Below are positions 42,039 through 56,099 of a stretch of DNA of 64,000 bases, in pieces; position 1 is the first letter of the stretch, and each line of letters begins with the position of its first letter. Position numbers and translations under genes: made by a program. The notes below the pieces were generated by a model. It had not been told where the DNA came from and searched no databases. It was given only the letters and a program-made list of their open reading frames with translations. Source of the DNA: Hemicentrotus pulcherrimus (Eukaryota; Echinodermata; Echinoidea; Camarodonta; Strongylocentrotidae). The stretch spans positions 478,572-542,571 of the forward strand of contig BEXV01000016.1 in assembly GCA_003118195.1 (NCBI GenBank). The letters run 5' to 3'.

Positions 42039-45000
42039 CTCTCTCTTTTCTTCTTCTTCTCTTTCTTTCCCACACTCTTTATGCCTACCTTTCTCCTATT
42101 CTGCAAGCCTTAACTGTGCCAAATACCTTCAATTTTTATGCCAACAAAATTGATGTGGAGGAGATCAAACGGATCGAAAATATTAGCTGATTTCTATCAT
42201 CGCTTCCCGTGACATTCTATAGATCTAGACCGCATGCAGACAACTTCAACAAGTTTGTATAACATGACATTAAAGGTACCATTTTGTATTTAGGAAGGTT
42301 TTTATAAGTTAATGATAATGTACGTGCAGGAATATCCATTGTATATGCAGGGTTTTTAAAGCGAAATGGTAATTAGTAAGTGTTTAAATGGATACTTGTT
42401 GGAATTATTTGCTATACTTTGTTTAATATCTATGTTTTTGCACAGCAAACTTGTGAAATGTCGAAATATTTGTTAAAGAAAGCTCTAAAGCAGTAGCTAA
42501 TCTCCCAACCGCATGGGTTCTCACTGGCTTTCACGAAATTAAGTTTAACTTCATGAGTGAGTATGTAAAATAATGTTCATAAATATAGAATGAAGTGGGT
42601 ATTATATCCATTCTCTCTAAGTATACTGGGTAAAAATACTGTAAATTTGATTTGATGTGAAGTTTCGGAGAAAAAGTTCAGTAACCTTCGTCACTGAACA
42701 CGAATAGGAGAATCATGATGTAGACGTACAAGTACAGCATTATTTTTTGTCCGGTTAATATAAAAGCGTTATCATTTTCGTTATCATCTTAAGACATGGG
42801 GCATCCCGCAAGGTGGAGTTTTACCGTGGAGATTGTCGCTCCCGTTTTATATAAACAAGAGAGTAATGTCTCAATTTTTGAGTAAAGGTAGATTTAGGTT
42901 TTACCTCCTGGAATGCAAGATTTGACATATTCTCCTCGGTGATGCATGGTGTGTATGGTCTTTGGTTGTGACCCACAACGTAACCCATCTGTTCCAACGT
43001 TTTGGATAATAATCTGGTTGGTCTTCTCTACTCCATCATCTCCTCGTACAATTCTATCCCTCCCTTAACTTTCTTATTCGTTTTTTTTTCTATTTATAAG
43101 GCTCGTTCTTTCAATCTCCTTTCTCTTTCCTGGCATCGCGGCTCGCTTCTCCCTCCAACTCTCTATTTCTCTCTCTTTCTATTTACTTTAGTCTCCTTTT
43201 CCCTATCTCTTTTTAAATAGGGGTTTGTTGGGCAAAATTTGCCAACAACCAGAAGAAAAAAAAACTGTTTATCCCAAGGGTCAAAATATTTTCAGATAGG
43301 CTTAGATTTGAAGTCAACCTTATTCCCCCCCCAAAAAAAAATCAATAACAATGATAATAAAAAGGGAGCTAAAATGTTCAATACAGTAGTGTCAAATGTT
43401 GTCCCAGATTCCTAATGATAGTGTAAGAGATAGTATAATGAATTTAAAAAGCTCAGAAATATTTGTCATCCAGCCATTTTTAGAAATACTACGAAACATC
43501 CTCTTCTTTTTCGATTCTCCTTACATAGCTATATACTGTCTGGCTAGACGAATTACATACTCACAGATAACTATGCGCTGCCCCTTTATTATAATCTAGC
43601 TGACATTTTCTAGAATGAAAAGAACCCTAACAGCTATGTCATGCTTCGCTGATCATCCACTTCAAAACCCCCATCTCCACAATTAAGTAGAGTTATTTTT
43701 CGACCATAAGTTTATGGACGATTGATCATTGAGAGCTGCCATGCTTCCACATATATATACTATCCAAACATGAAGGTTTTGTTATCTTTTAATTATATAC
43801 CTTCAATCATCCTTATTTTACGGGATGGCATAAAGTGTATAACTGGGTTTTGTAACTTTGAAGGGAAAATGTGGAGAATGACATTTCAGGCAGATGTTAT
43901 GAAGGGAAAAATTTACCTAAAGAGGACCATTTTTATGTTTGGCCAAACTCTACAATATTCATCGCACATTTTCGAACAAAATGCTTTTAAAATATACGAA
44001 TCCATGCAATGGCGTATCCACTAGCCAGCATAAAGAGAAGCCGCCCTTCATCATCTTCCCCTTTTCAAGGTCTAAGAAAAGGAAAAAAACAAGAACAAAC
44101 AATACAACTTACCAAGGGTCTGCAGCACGTTGGGTGCTCAGATATATTACGCAAGCAAAATAAAGTATATTCATAAAAAGTGAGCGTAAAGTATAAGAAC
44201 AGTGTCAGGAGGTTGCCATCATACACCCCCCCCCCAAACATGCCAGTGATAGATTTTTAAAAACATTGATTTTATTAAGAATAAAACTACATTCTGATTA
44301 TTATACAGGTACCATTTTTTCCCAGGTCCATTCTGTCTCTACTTCTTTCTTTACGTTTATAGGTCACTTTTCTATTCTCCTATCTTTCTCTATCGCGCTG
44401 TCTCATCTCATCTAATCGCATCTCTTTCTCTTTCTCTCCCCTCCCTCTCTGTCTCTGTCTCTCTGTCTCTGTTTCTCTCTGTCTCTCTCTGTCTCTCTTT
44501 CTCCCTCCTCTCCCTTCGCGCGCTTTCAATATTTCCGTATAAATTCAAGACATGTAGACTTGCATACATGCGAAAGCAAGCAGATAGATGGTTCTCGAGT
44601 GTCATGACCCTCGTTACCCTCAAGAATCCCCTGTGTCCTTCTTGCTCCAGAAAACCCCCGAAAGTCATCTTGCATCAAGCATGAATCTTAGCAGAATATA
44701 CTTATATCTCTCCTGAAATTGCCATCTTTTCGAGATAAGAAAAGAGTCGACACACTATGGCACATTTCCATAAATATTTAGATGAATTTAATCGAATTAT
44801 TTAGTCTAAATTTTGAATTGAATTTTGGTCTGCATTTTGTGCTATCGCATTTCGTGTTATCTATGATTAAATCAATTGTATTATTCTGTATCCATCTGTA
44901 TTTTATTGATGTTTATAATCTGTAATTTTGTATTGACATGCAAACGAAACAAATTTCTAATAATTTGACAATAACATTTGAACTGATTGGATTGAATGAT

Positions 45001-46773
45001 GTTCATTGTTTCCATAACAGAAAATCGTAGGACATTTTTGAAAGAACAAAGTATAATGATGATGGATATTTTTAAATCATGTTGTATACACAGTAGTGAC
45101 ACAAAATAGATCTAAATTGGAATCACCTTCTTTAATAAATAACAGAAACAGTAAATCAACACACTTTTGTAATACTTCCCTTTCCAAAGTTTATGTTCAC
45201 TGAAAAAGTGATACTGACAACATTTTTTCCAGTTACTTCCAGAAAATTGCTGTTCTTTAAAGTGTGTAATGTACCATCCCTTTTCTTTATATAAATATTC
45301 TCCAAAACCATCCTATGTCGTACTTTCATCTCCAAACTGCATATTGTTTTCAAATTAGAGCAATCATAATACTAGTTGATGTCAGTTGAGATGACATCTT
45401 TGAAACAGATGCAAGCGTGGATTCAGTTCAGATCCCATAACCTAACTGGGTGCACATTTACAGGTGCAAGATGCGAGATGGGCGGGGACGTCGCTACAGG
45501 GTGTGGGTGGGTGTGACGCCCCCTTCAAAAATTTCCGTCGGCAAACTGGATATCGGTTTTTATATGTTGCTCGCCTGCTTGGGGAAAAAAATCAACTGGT
45601 TTGTTGTCAGATTTGGCCAGTGAACACCCCCCCCCCTCAAAATGGTCCTGTACATGACGCCTCCGAAGATTGAGAAAAATGAAAGTAGAAGGAATCTCGA
45701 CCCCTTTCAATCACAGCGATTGCAAAATTTCAGGAGACAAGAATAAGGGAGGGTTCCGAGAATACCATTAGGAAATTGGAACACTTGCCACTAGCCATTG
45801 AAGGGGTCGCATTTGTCTTTCTGAAAACACACTGTTAATTTCATTAGGAGAAGGTTTGCTTCAACTAGCTTGATATGATCAATCATTTCATATGTGTAGA
45901 ATAGTTCCGTTTCTTCTCAATTGTAGTAGAAGCTGAGACAATCTTGAATGTGCGTGTGTGCCTGTGCTTTGGAAGGGGGCGGGGCTGAACTACCTCACCC
46001 CTTACCTCTCGAACACAACTGGTGTGGGAATTATTGTTTCCTGAGCAGGATATAACTTTCTCTAATTCATGATTTAAGCGTATTCAATATAAACATACAC
46101 TGAAACCAGGTCCGGTTTATGTTATGCTTCTCATTTTTCGTGAGACCCCCTCCCGCAAGGATTCAAACCTCAGGACATCTCCTTCATATTTTGATTTTGG
46201 TAATTTAGTAAAGGCATATCCAGAGATTTATGAACACGAGCGAAATGTATCTTTTGCGTATCGCCCATGCCGCATAGACCCAGTGCAAGTTGTATTAATA
46301 TTTTCTTGACTATATAAAACGCCCGCTCAACATATTACTTGGTAAATACGGGAAAAGGGCCAATTGTGGATAAAAACGAGTTCCTGTCACCCCTTAACCC
46401 TCCTTATGAAAATTAATTTGATTTCAAATAATATCACGCTGCTTACATTACCATGCCGTTTTCTAAAAAATATAGGAAAAAGCTTCACCTCAAATAACAG
46501 CCTCGTTCGACAATAGTTGATTTCGTGAAACGGAAAACAAGAGGTTGTCTGCTTTTAAAATTCTCTAGAGATTCGTGCAGCTTTAGGAAGCGACCCAGAA
46601 CATTTATATCAGCAGTCAATCCACCGACGCGTCATCGACTTGGTGGAAGTGTCCTCAGCATAGAATAATATTGTTCACTCTCTACACAGACAGGTACAGA
46701 ATAGATAAAAACAGAATCAGACAAGACTACGTTCTATTCATTTAATTCAATCTTTTCCTCTCTGTTCTCAGTT

Positions 46774-46804
<31 letters not shown>

Positions 46805-49800
46805 CTCTCTCATCACCCAATGAAACGGTTCAGTATCTCCCTTCAACATCGCCCGTCCCTAGAAAAGAAAACAATTTGTGGAGCGCACGAAAGTATGATT
46901 ATTTACATACATCCAAGATAGAAACTGATTGATAATTATTCGGATGCTAACAATCATTCAAGTGGCAATCGTTCCAGAGACATGCATGCTTTAATTTGTA
47001 AGGTTGCAAAACTATTATTTGAATTCTATTTTACGTTTTATCGGGTTTAACATTTAGCCATCCAATGAAATATCCACGACAAATTCTTTCAATTGCAATA
47101 ACGGATTTCGGTTATTAGCGACAGACAGATGATCGTCTATTACTCCATATTCCCGAGTTCCTGTGCCAAATTTAGAGCTATTAAAACGATGAAAGTGAAT
47201 GACAACACATGATCTTTTGCATGATTAATATCACGGGATCAGAATCATTTGCCAAAGCTAAGGGAACTGTATTATACGTACTGTTTTTTAATCATTACAT
47301 AATCAAACAGTAACGACGATCTTAGTAAATGAATAATAATTCGTTACTGTTTTGTTGTGATACGGTGTACCCCAAAATACACATGTCATTGTTATTATTT
47401 GAATTAGAGATACAAGGAAAATATTCTAAAAGTGTCTTCTTAAAAGCTTCTGTCACTATCCAAGTATACGTTATAGTAGTATAATTTATATTAATATTTT
47501 ATCACAGGTATTTGTGGAAGAAATTCAATAAAATTTAGTTTTATGTGACTTTTAGTTGTACCTGATTGATATCTTGACATATTACTGGTAATACGTTCCG
47601 AACTGTAGGAGGATTTCATGACGATAAACCTTCTCCGACTATAACAGGAAGGGGGTAGGAGGGAGGGCGCTATAAACTAGCAGACTAGTACGGTATAAGT
47701 GCGTGATGCATGTCTGTTCTCTTTCAGAGCATGGCGAACATCATGTCATTACCGATTATATCTCAATTGGGACATTTTGATGTATTAATGTGCTTCATGT
47801 CCCGGTGAGAACTGTCCTATCTTGGGAGCTTGGGATCAGGTTACGCTACGGGGCGGCGCAGCGAGGGGTTGGTATAAAGATGGGGGCGGATACAGACAAA
47901 GAGGGCTTCCATACGCGCAGGGGTCCGTTTTTTCATTTTAATCGATGCGTTCGTTTTGCGAACGTGGTAAATGGTTTAGGACCTCAATATAAATGTTGAA
48001 GAATATTTGACATTAAGTCGGACAACATTGTTCTATTATATGTCACCCCGTGAAGTCGGCCAAGTATTACATTTGTGGTTGTTGTCTCGTTTGATTTTTC
48101 TGAGGGGCTTTCTAAAAATAATTTGAAAAAGAAAGAAATATATTGTCGACTGATATGTCTGCTAAACTGTAAAAGTGGTATAATGAAGAAAAGAATGGGG
48201 GAAATGTGATAGCCCTTTAAAATTAATGCTTGCGATCGAATTGCACACAAATGTGGCTTTTATTTTTGTTAATTACGCCCAGTTATGGTGTTAAAATCCT
48301 GATAACTACAAGAGAAAGGATATCCACTATTTTATGTGGCGTCAGACAGTTTTATCGAGCACAAGGAAAATCCTATTTCTCTCTCCATCCCTCCGACCCC
48401 CCCCCAAAAAAAAAAGAAAACCCAAGTGCATCTACCTCGAACCCGGAGTTGATCAAAATGACAAATCTGCCCTCCCCAACGTACAGGTAGCCAGCCGAAA
48501 CATGCTCAGCTGTCCTACACATTAGATGTAATAACATTGTCAAATTTGCCATGAACTGAAATGAAGAGAGAAGAAAAGGGGAGAAACGTGAAAAGAGTAT
48601 ATACAGAGGATATACGAAACGGTTGAAAATGAAAAGTAGAAGGATGAGGAGGAGAAGGGGAAAAAGGGGTGGATGAGAGGAGAAAAAGGAGAAGAAGAAG
48701 AAGGAGAGTAACAAGAAGAACAAGAAAAAGACGAAGAAAAAGAAGAAGAGAAGGGAGAGGATAAGAAGAAAGAGGATGATGATGGTGATGGAAAAGGAAA
48801 GAAATTAATAAAGAGGCCTGAAGTATATGAAAATATTGATACGAGAGCAGAAGAGATAGAATAAAGAAAGAAAAAAAGAAATATAAGGTTACTTAACCAT
48901 TGTAATAGGGGCTTTTAGATTCTGCACGACGAGAACGTGGACTGCCCTTTTAAGGCAATGTGACGTCACTGCCAGTGCCTTGAAATGACGTCACATTGCC
49001 TTACAAGGGCAGTCCACGTTCTCGTCGTGAAGACTCTAAAATTCCCTAATGAAGAAATATGTTGGATGTGATGAAGTAGAGGAAAAGACAATTCCTTCAT
49101 TCTTAACAAGTAATAAATAACACATATTTTCTCTTTTTTCCCTCTTTTATCTTCAGTGTAATATTCCTAATTACCGACAGTTTCAAAGATCAATTAGGAT
49201 GAGATATGAAATCGATATTCAAGAAAACATAAGAGGAGAAGAAATAAAGAAAACAGAGTACCTGTATAAGCAACTGAAGAGTGAAGAGAAAAGTAGACGA
49301 AAAATAGGAGACAATAATGAATAAAAACCTAGAGAAAAGGGGAGATTTTTTAAAGAAAGATCACTCGCTACCGTCTCTGGCACTGTATTTTCCCGATGTT
49401 TTGCGTACCTAGACATTTAGTGACTCTTATAGATTAGTTACCATGGTAACCGTTTCCCGCGAGATCTTCTATAGAGACTATCGATCGAGAGCGGAATTGA
49501 TAAGATGTGATTCGCCACCCTGAAGCGCTAACAAGCATCACCGATGCTCATATTTACATGTATGGTTTTTTTTCTTCCTCACCTATCCCTCACCCGATCA
49601 TTCTTAAATATCTATGTTGTATAGATGTAGCATAACCACACCAATTTTTTTTTTTAAAAGTTGTTCAAGTATTTGTAGAAATGTGATTTTTCTTTGAATT
49701 TACCAAGACCACAGAAGCATACATTTATTAATTAGTGTTAATTTATGTTGATACAAAGGGCTTGTAAGTATCCTTTTACCATTTCTTATTATGTATCGGT

Positions 49801-52800
49801 ATTATCCTGCTGAACAGACCGTATATCACATACGTAACGCGTTGTTCTGGTTCACAGAACATGTGTTCGACATAAATTTAGTCAAATCTTATTTTCAGGA
49901 TGTTAGGGATTTACTTCTTTCCTGAATGAATCTTTTCTCTTAAATCTTAGCAGGAAGCTAGGCAAATAATTGGAGCACGAACCCTGCTTTCATTACCTAA
50001 TATTCATTACAACAATGATCTTAAAAATCTGATTCATGTTCGACGACTTGTACAATCATTGCCAGTCTAATTTGATATACATGTATAAAATAAAGTTAAA
50101 CATTCAAATCCATACTTGAAACGGAAATTAGAGTCCGAATTTGACCGAGCTCCAATAAGTTGTCTAAAGCGGCAAGTGGCAGATTCTATAGAGGGCTCAT
50201 CCTATATTTTGCCGAAACCGGTATCCTTTTGAATTCGTGGGAAAAGGGAGAGTACTCACAAGACGTTTACATACATGCTAAAGGAGTCCCATTATAGATT
50301 TGGCATTGTTCTCCTTGAAGTCTTGATACATGGTCTATGGAGATTAGTTTACTTCAGTTAATGAATAAAAGATGACAATAATCAAACTTAACATGCATGC
50401 ACAGAATACATAAAAAGAAATATTGGACATTATAAACTTTGAAATAACGCGCTTGTGTAACTAAACATTTGGTTGTATACAATTCAGGGCAGCTTCGTCT
50501 CGGGAATACCCATGTGCAAGAAAACATTTAAGAAGTAACCCTTTATTGAGAATAATTATAGTGATATTCAGTTTGACGATTAATACAAGGTAGTCTCTCG
50601 CTTTGATTTGTTTAATTTGATGTTTTTTTTTTAAGGTGTTGGTTACGCAGCTGTGATCATGTCGTTCTGGCTCAACGTCTGGTACATCGTGGTAATCGCG
50701 TGGGCTTTGGTCTACCTGGCGAACTCGTTCACCTCCAAGTTGCCGTGGTCGCACTGTGATAACGACTTCAACACCCTCAACTGTACAACCAACCAAACAC
50801 TGGCCAACAACTATACTACAGACCCTACCACAGAATTCTGGAAGTAAGTATTGGGAATTCAGTTTCAACAATAGCCTCACCCCCAAAAAAAGAAGAAGAA
50901 GGGGATGGGTCGTATCGAACGCAAAATGAAAATAAGGGAACGTGAGATAGTATATCGCCATTTTCTGATGAAGACCCCCCCCCCTCCCAACAAAAGAGAA
51001 GAAGAAAAAAAAGAAAATATAATGGCTTTGCCACGCTCCTCAACTTTATTATAAAAATTGTGAATTTGCTTAACGTCTAAACGGACATCAGATCAGAGAC
51101 GTTAATCCTATGGAAAGGAAAGATATTTTCTTTTAATAAAGGAGAATTCGTGTAGTAAAAGGTGAACGGTTTAGCCCAATGGCTTTGTATTCATCTAGAT
51201 ATTTAGAGTACCGTATGATATCTCGCGAATGCGGAATTGTAAATGACTACCTTCGTTGATCAAGTCATTTAAACAATATACATGTAAGATATAAATGATT
51301 TAAAAAATGATTTCTATTGCGTAATATCCCAGAATTATAGATACATTAATAATGTAAAATGTTATATACCACGATGCATTTTATTCATGAAATCTACATT
51401 TCAATTTGGCTGCAGGAGATATGTTTTAGAAGAGAGTGATGGCATTCATCATCCCGGTAAGGTTCGTTGGCAGCTCGCCGTCACGCTTCTAGCTGCGTGG
51501 ATTATCTGCTACTTCTGCATTTGGAAAGGAGTCAAGTGGACCGGGAAGGTAAAGAAAGAAAGAAAAAGTCATTAATCAGTCACTTAAAATGTGTTAAAGG
51601 CATTGTTTAACAATGTTTCAAGTTTTACAAATCTGAGATGCATGGCCTTACGTGTTATCAGTGTCTGTGGTATGGTGTAATATTGAAGCCCTACAACAAA
51701 GAAAAATCGCTTCAAAATTAACATGAAGTGCCTCAAAAAAGTTTTACAAAAATTAGTGACCGGTTTTACCATACTCATAATTACAATACCTAATATAATG
51801 TAGTGTTACAAAGACCGTTGGGGAAACAGTTTTGGAAATTTTGAATTCGAATCATAAATATCGCGATAATCAGACAGGCAATCGGCTTGTAAAAAGTCAT
51901 GGGATTCCTGACTGACCTAAAGGTTTATAATTATGATTGCAGCATGAGCTTAATCCAGGATTTGGTTTAGAATCTGAGACAAAGATACTTAATCCCTTTA
52001 AACGATTATCATTCTCTAAAGGTACAGAGGTCGAAATCCTTTTTTTTTTTGGGGGGGGGGGGTCGTGTTAAAGATTCTCTTCATTCGGAGTGTAATTCAC
52101 ATTAACAAAATATAGTGGAATCATCTCTGAAAAGATTGATCTAATCGCTAATTTGGAGTGGATTTAATTATGTTTCATGGAGTGGATATAACTCTAAATG
52201 AAACGACACCGAATAATGTCTTCCCAAAAGGGGATTTTCATTTCATCAGTATTCCGTCAGAAAGTCAGTTCGCTTTCATTATTGGGATTCATTCGGATGA
52301 CTGCCTCAAATGTGTCAGCTCCGTTTGACTCCTATACCCTTTATCAGAACCTCAAAGGGTGACGAAAATTGACAATATCCCCGACACACCGAGAAAGCAC
52401 TTACCACTTTGATACCTAAAATGTCCCAATAAAAGAACCGACGGGGTGCAATGTTCAGCTTGATGGGGTGCATTTCTAACACCTCTGCACCTGTAGAGGA
52501 GCAAATTGGGCCAGCCAAAAATCTGAGATTTAATAATACACACTTAAGACAGTGTAAAGAAAAATACTGTTATAAAAACGCCTTTTGGGTTTTCATGATT
52601 ATGCCCCAAAATGAAAACTTATTGAAGTTTTTGAAGCGTTCATGGAAGAATTTTTCCCCATAGCGTGTATTATTAGTTCCCCACAGAATAAATGTTTTGT
52701 ATCAAACAGTTCACATAACTCCGAAACTACGCATAAATCGGGATTATAAGAATTTCCTTTTAAAAGTAGCTGAGTATGAGAAGACTAGTATAATTTTACG

Positions 52801-55800
52801 TAATAGACTACTTTCTTCACGCTATCGTAAGCAGTGAGCGTGGGATGCTGAATCTTTTAATGGCTTATTGTGGATGATCAAGAAGGTTATGGAAGAACTA
52901 TATAGAGACTAGCCAACAATACATAATGACTGACTGAAATAAATGAACACATTTTGATATCAGTAGATAGGGTTGAGAATATGCCAGATAAGATCCACAA
53001 ATTGCTTCCGCTCACTTCAGCGTAGTATGCCAGCAGATCTAATTACATCAGGTATTGGCCTTCTTATAAATAATAACATAGTCCTTGATAATTCAGTATT
53101 ATAACAAGGTGACACTCATGTAAATTGTACATTGAATTATGATAATTCAGCCCCATATCATACGGCGACATCTCAGACAACAGCAGAGCACTTTTCCTTT
53201 CAAAGAATTTGCTTTTATTCCGTCCAGATCTGCTTCAGAGTCAATTGCGTGTTTTGTCGACATTGTTGTCTGGATTATCAAAGCGCAAGTTTGTAGGTTT
53301 TATTAAAAACGAGTTTTTTATATGTTTATTTTCCTTCTTTCCGCCATTTAAAGTTTTTGGCTGACTTACAACTAAATTAAGCGTAGCTTTTTTAAATTTC
53401 GTATATTTGTTTCTTTACCACGCTTTTTAGTTTTAACCTCCTGAACGGTTGAACATATGTGAAAATTCACCATTCTTTCCAATCATTTCCTTAAATCTCT
53501 TTCTCCCCTATTTGTTAGGGGGTGATGCCATGAAAACATTTGATCTCATTGCCATTTTGTGTATAGGATTGAGTTCCGGTATTCCATTCAAAATTTAAAA
53601 GAATAACTGTTTTCAAAACAATTCATTCAGCAAGGAAACTAAACGAAGACTATAAACGGACATATCAAATGGAGATACGGGTACTTTGAATAAATAGCTC
53701 GTCTCAAAGTTTTTGCCCAGCCAAATCACATACAGTTCCAGGTCACAGATATACACTCGCTTCCGGTCGACTTTGTTCACACCTCGTCCTATTATTCTTT
53801 TGCAAAACAAACATCCTCCGAGACTAAAAAATGGTATTATGATTGTTAGCTCAAGACAGTTGATCCAATCATACATTTCATCAGACAGTGTCTAACAAAC
53901 AGTCATGTGACGACATGTCTATGCACAGGAGCGGGTTGTCCATGTCTTCCTAAAATAAATGGTATCGTGAATTTTCAGTTATGCGAACATCGCCATGGAA
54001 ACGACATCCGAGGATATGGGATGAGTGACAAACCACCGTCAAAATATACCCAAATTGTTAAATTACAGGATGACCTTTGGTTTTGTGTGTATTTACCTTC
54101 GTTTTGCCCATTCTGACAGACGACTTCTGTAGGGGTTTAGTATGATTTTTTCAATATCTGTTTTCCCGCCATCGAACTTGCTTGACCCACAGATGTACAA
54201 AAAGTAGATGATGTCTCCGCCACCCAAAACAAGTAGGTGTGGAAGGCAGTATGCATTCTCTGCGCTGTGATTGTAGATGAGCTCAACGTTAACACGAACA
54301 ATTGGGCCAAAACAACAAAGATGATTAGATAAATGTTACTAAATCTATAGGAACCGGTAATTTAATCCCAATTTGGTCCCGTAAATCGTGATCTTTTGAA
54401 CCTGTGCATGCTGCGTGATAAGAAGTCCTGAGACAAACCACGCTGGGCTGGGTTGATAGGTACGTCGCACACCCATGTGTGACGAATGGCGATGTACACC
54501 CTGTCTCAGAAAAAAAAAACAGAGGGCAATTCTCCATATTCACCTTCTCTGAATTGGTGTGTATTTATTTGACTGTACTAAGTGATTGGTGTCTTGATCA
54601 TGCATACAGTATATAATAATAAAAATAAGAGTGAAATCAAACATACATAAGGTCAAACATAGGATCAAACATAAGATCGAACAAACAAGACAAAGACGAT
54701 GTGCACGGTGCACCTCATTTGACCGACTCCACAACTGCAGAATATCATTCATGACTTAAAAAGGTGCGTTTTCAGCAAGGACTTATATTGATCAAGAGAA
54801 TGAATATTATGAAAATGTGGTGGTAATTTATTCCAAAGGATAAAGCTCGAGAAAGCTCCAAAAAGCTCGAGAAAGCTCGATCTCCATATTTTGTAACGGT
54901 ACGAGGTCCAAGGGTTAACTGCAAGGTTGATGGTGATCGAAGAGGTCTTAAAGAACTAGAAGAACCTGAAGGAAATAAAATCTGAAAGATATTTAGGGGC
55001 TTGGCCGTGGAGAATTTTGTAGGTAAGAAGAAGAACTTTCAATGTTATACGATGGTGTATGGGAAGCCAATGAAGAGAAATCAATATTGGCGTTTTGTGC
55101 TCAAATTTTCCTGAGGGAGTAACAATGCCTTGAAGTGGAAGTAGGTACGAATGCGGAAGGCCAGACAAAATTGAATTACAATAATCAAGGTGGGAGGATA
55201 TACAATCATGCATGGGTCAATTTTACAGTTGTGGGCCGGTCAAGAAGTTTCCTATTTTTCTCAATTTTAAAGATTCCAAAAAATGCCAATTTACAGACGT
55301 TTTTAATATGCTGCTGAAATGTAAGATTTTTGAAATATGAATGTATATTGTAGCTAACCCCATGATGTTCCTGCTCTAGGGATGCTGATGATAATGTCAT
55401 TTTGTTCTCTCCCTCAAAATAAGCAGATTGGACACAAATGGTGTAGGCTTATGTACATGGTAGCTAGGGCCTATGTTTAAGTAATGTTGTATTTTTACGT
55501 ACTAGTAATTTCCCTGAGATGAAACATATTTTTCGCCTCTTTTTTTATGGGACACTATGTATTAACGGTGACATCTGTATTGAGATGACAACCAGCGGCT
55601 ACCACCCAGTTTGTATGATTCGCGTAGCTCACAGGTAGTCACGAATGTTCGGAATGTTTTCTTTCAATAAGGAAAACGAGACTGCATGAAATGTTTTTCT
55701 CGCAATGTAAAATGAATCACATGTTTTTACGATTGATATTCGAGAAAATGAACTTTCCTTGAAATTAACACTGCTAGACGGGCTTAACAACACAAACCTG

Positions 55801-56055
55801 AATTGAATTCACAAATTGAATTGCGATCAGTAAATGAATTTATTATTTATTGATAAGCTTTTATAATCTTCAGAGAGAAATACGTATATTATGTGATAAA
55901 CTTCGTGAAATGAAATCCCTAAAATTAACTGAATAGATGAAGGAGATGAGAGCAAATGATAGGTTTATCTTTTATGGGACAGAATGGTCGATGAAAAATG
56001 AGAGAGAGAGGGAAGAAGAGAGAGAGAAATAAAGATGTAGAGAGGGGGAAAGAGG

Positions 56056-56099
<44 letters not shown>

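Larger units (their letters stand above)
41359..50635 (+). other. Intron 2 of the GAT1-like gene (9.3 kb)
   Basis: GTAAAT...TTTTTTTTTAAG. It holds CT microsatellites (42006-42050, 44400-44520, 46770-46812), a CT-rich stretch 43070-43210, a purine tract, and the palindrome at 48908-49046. I see nothing else, including no further exon. Confidence 0.85.

Noticed and set aside
50461..50961. 166-codon minus-strand frame over exon 3
   Set aside because: Antisense shadow of a certain coding exon.
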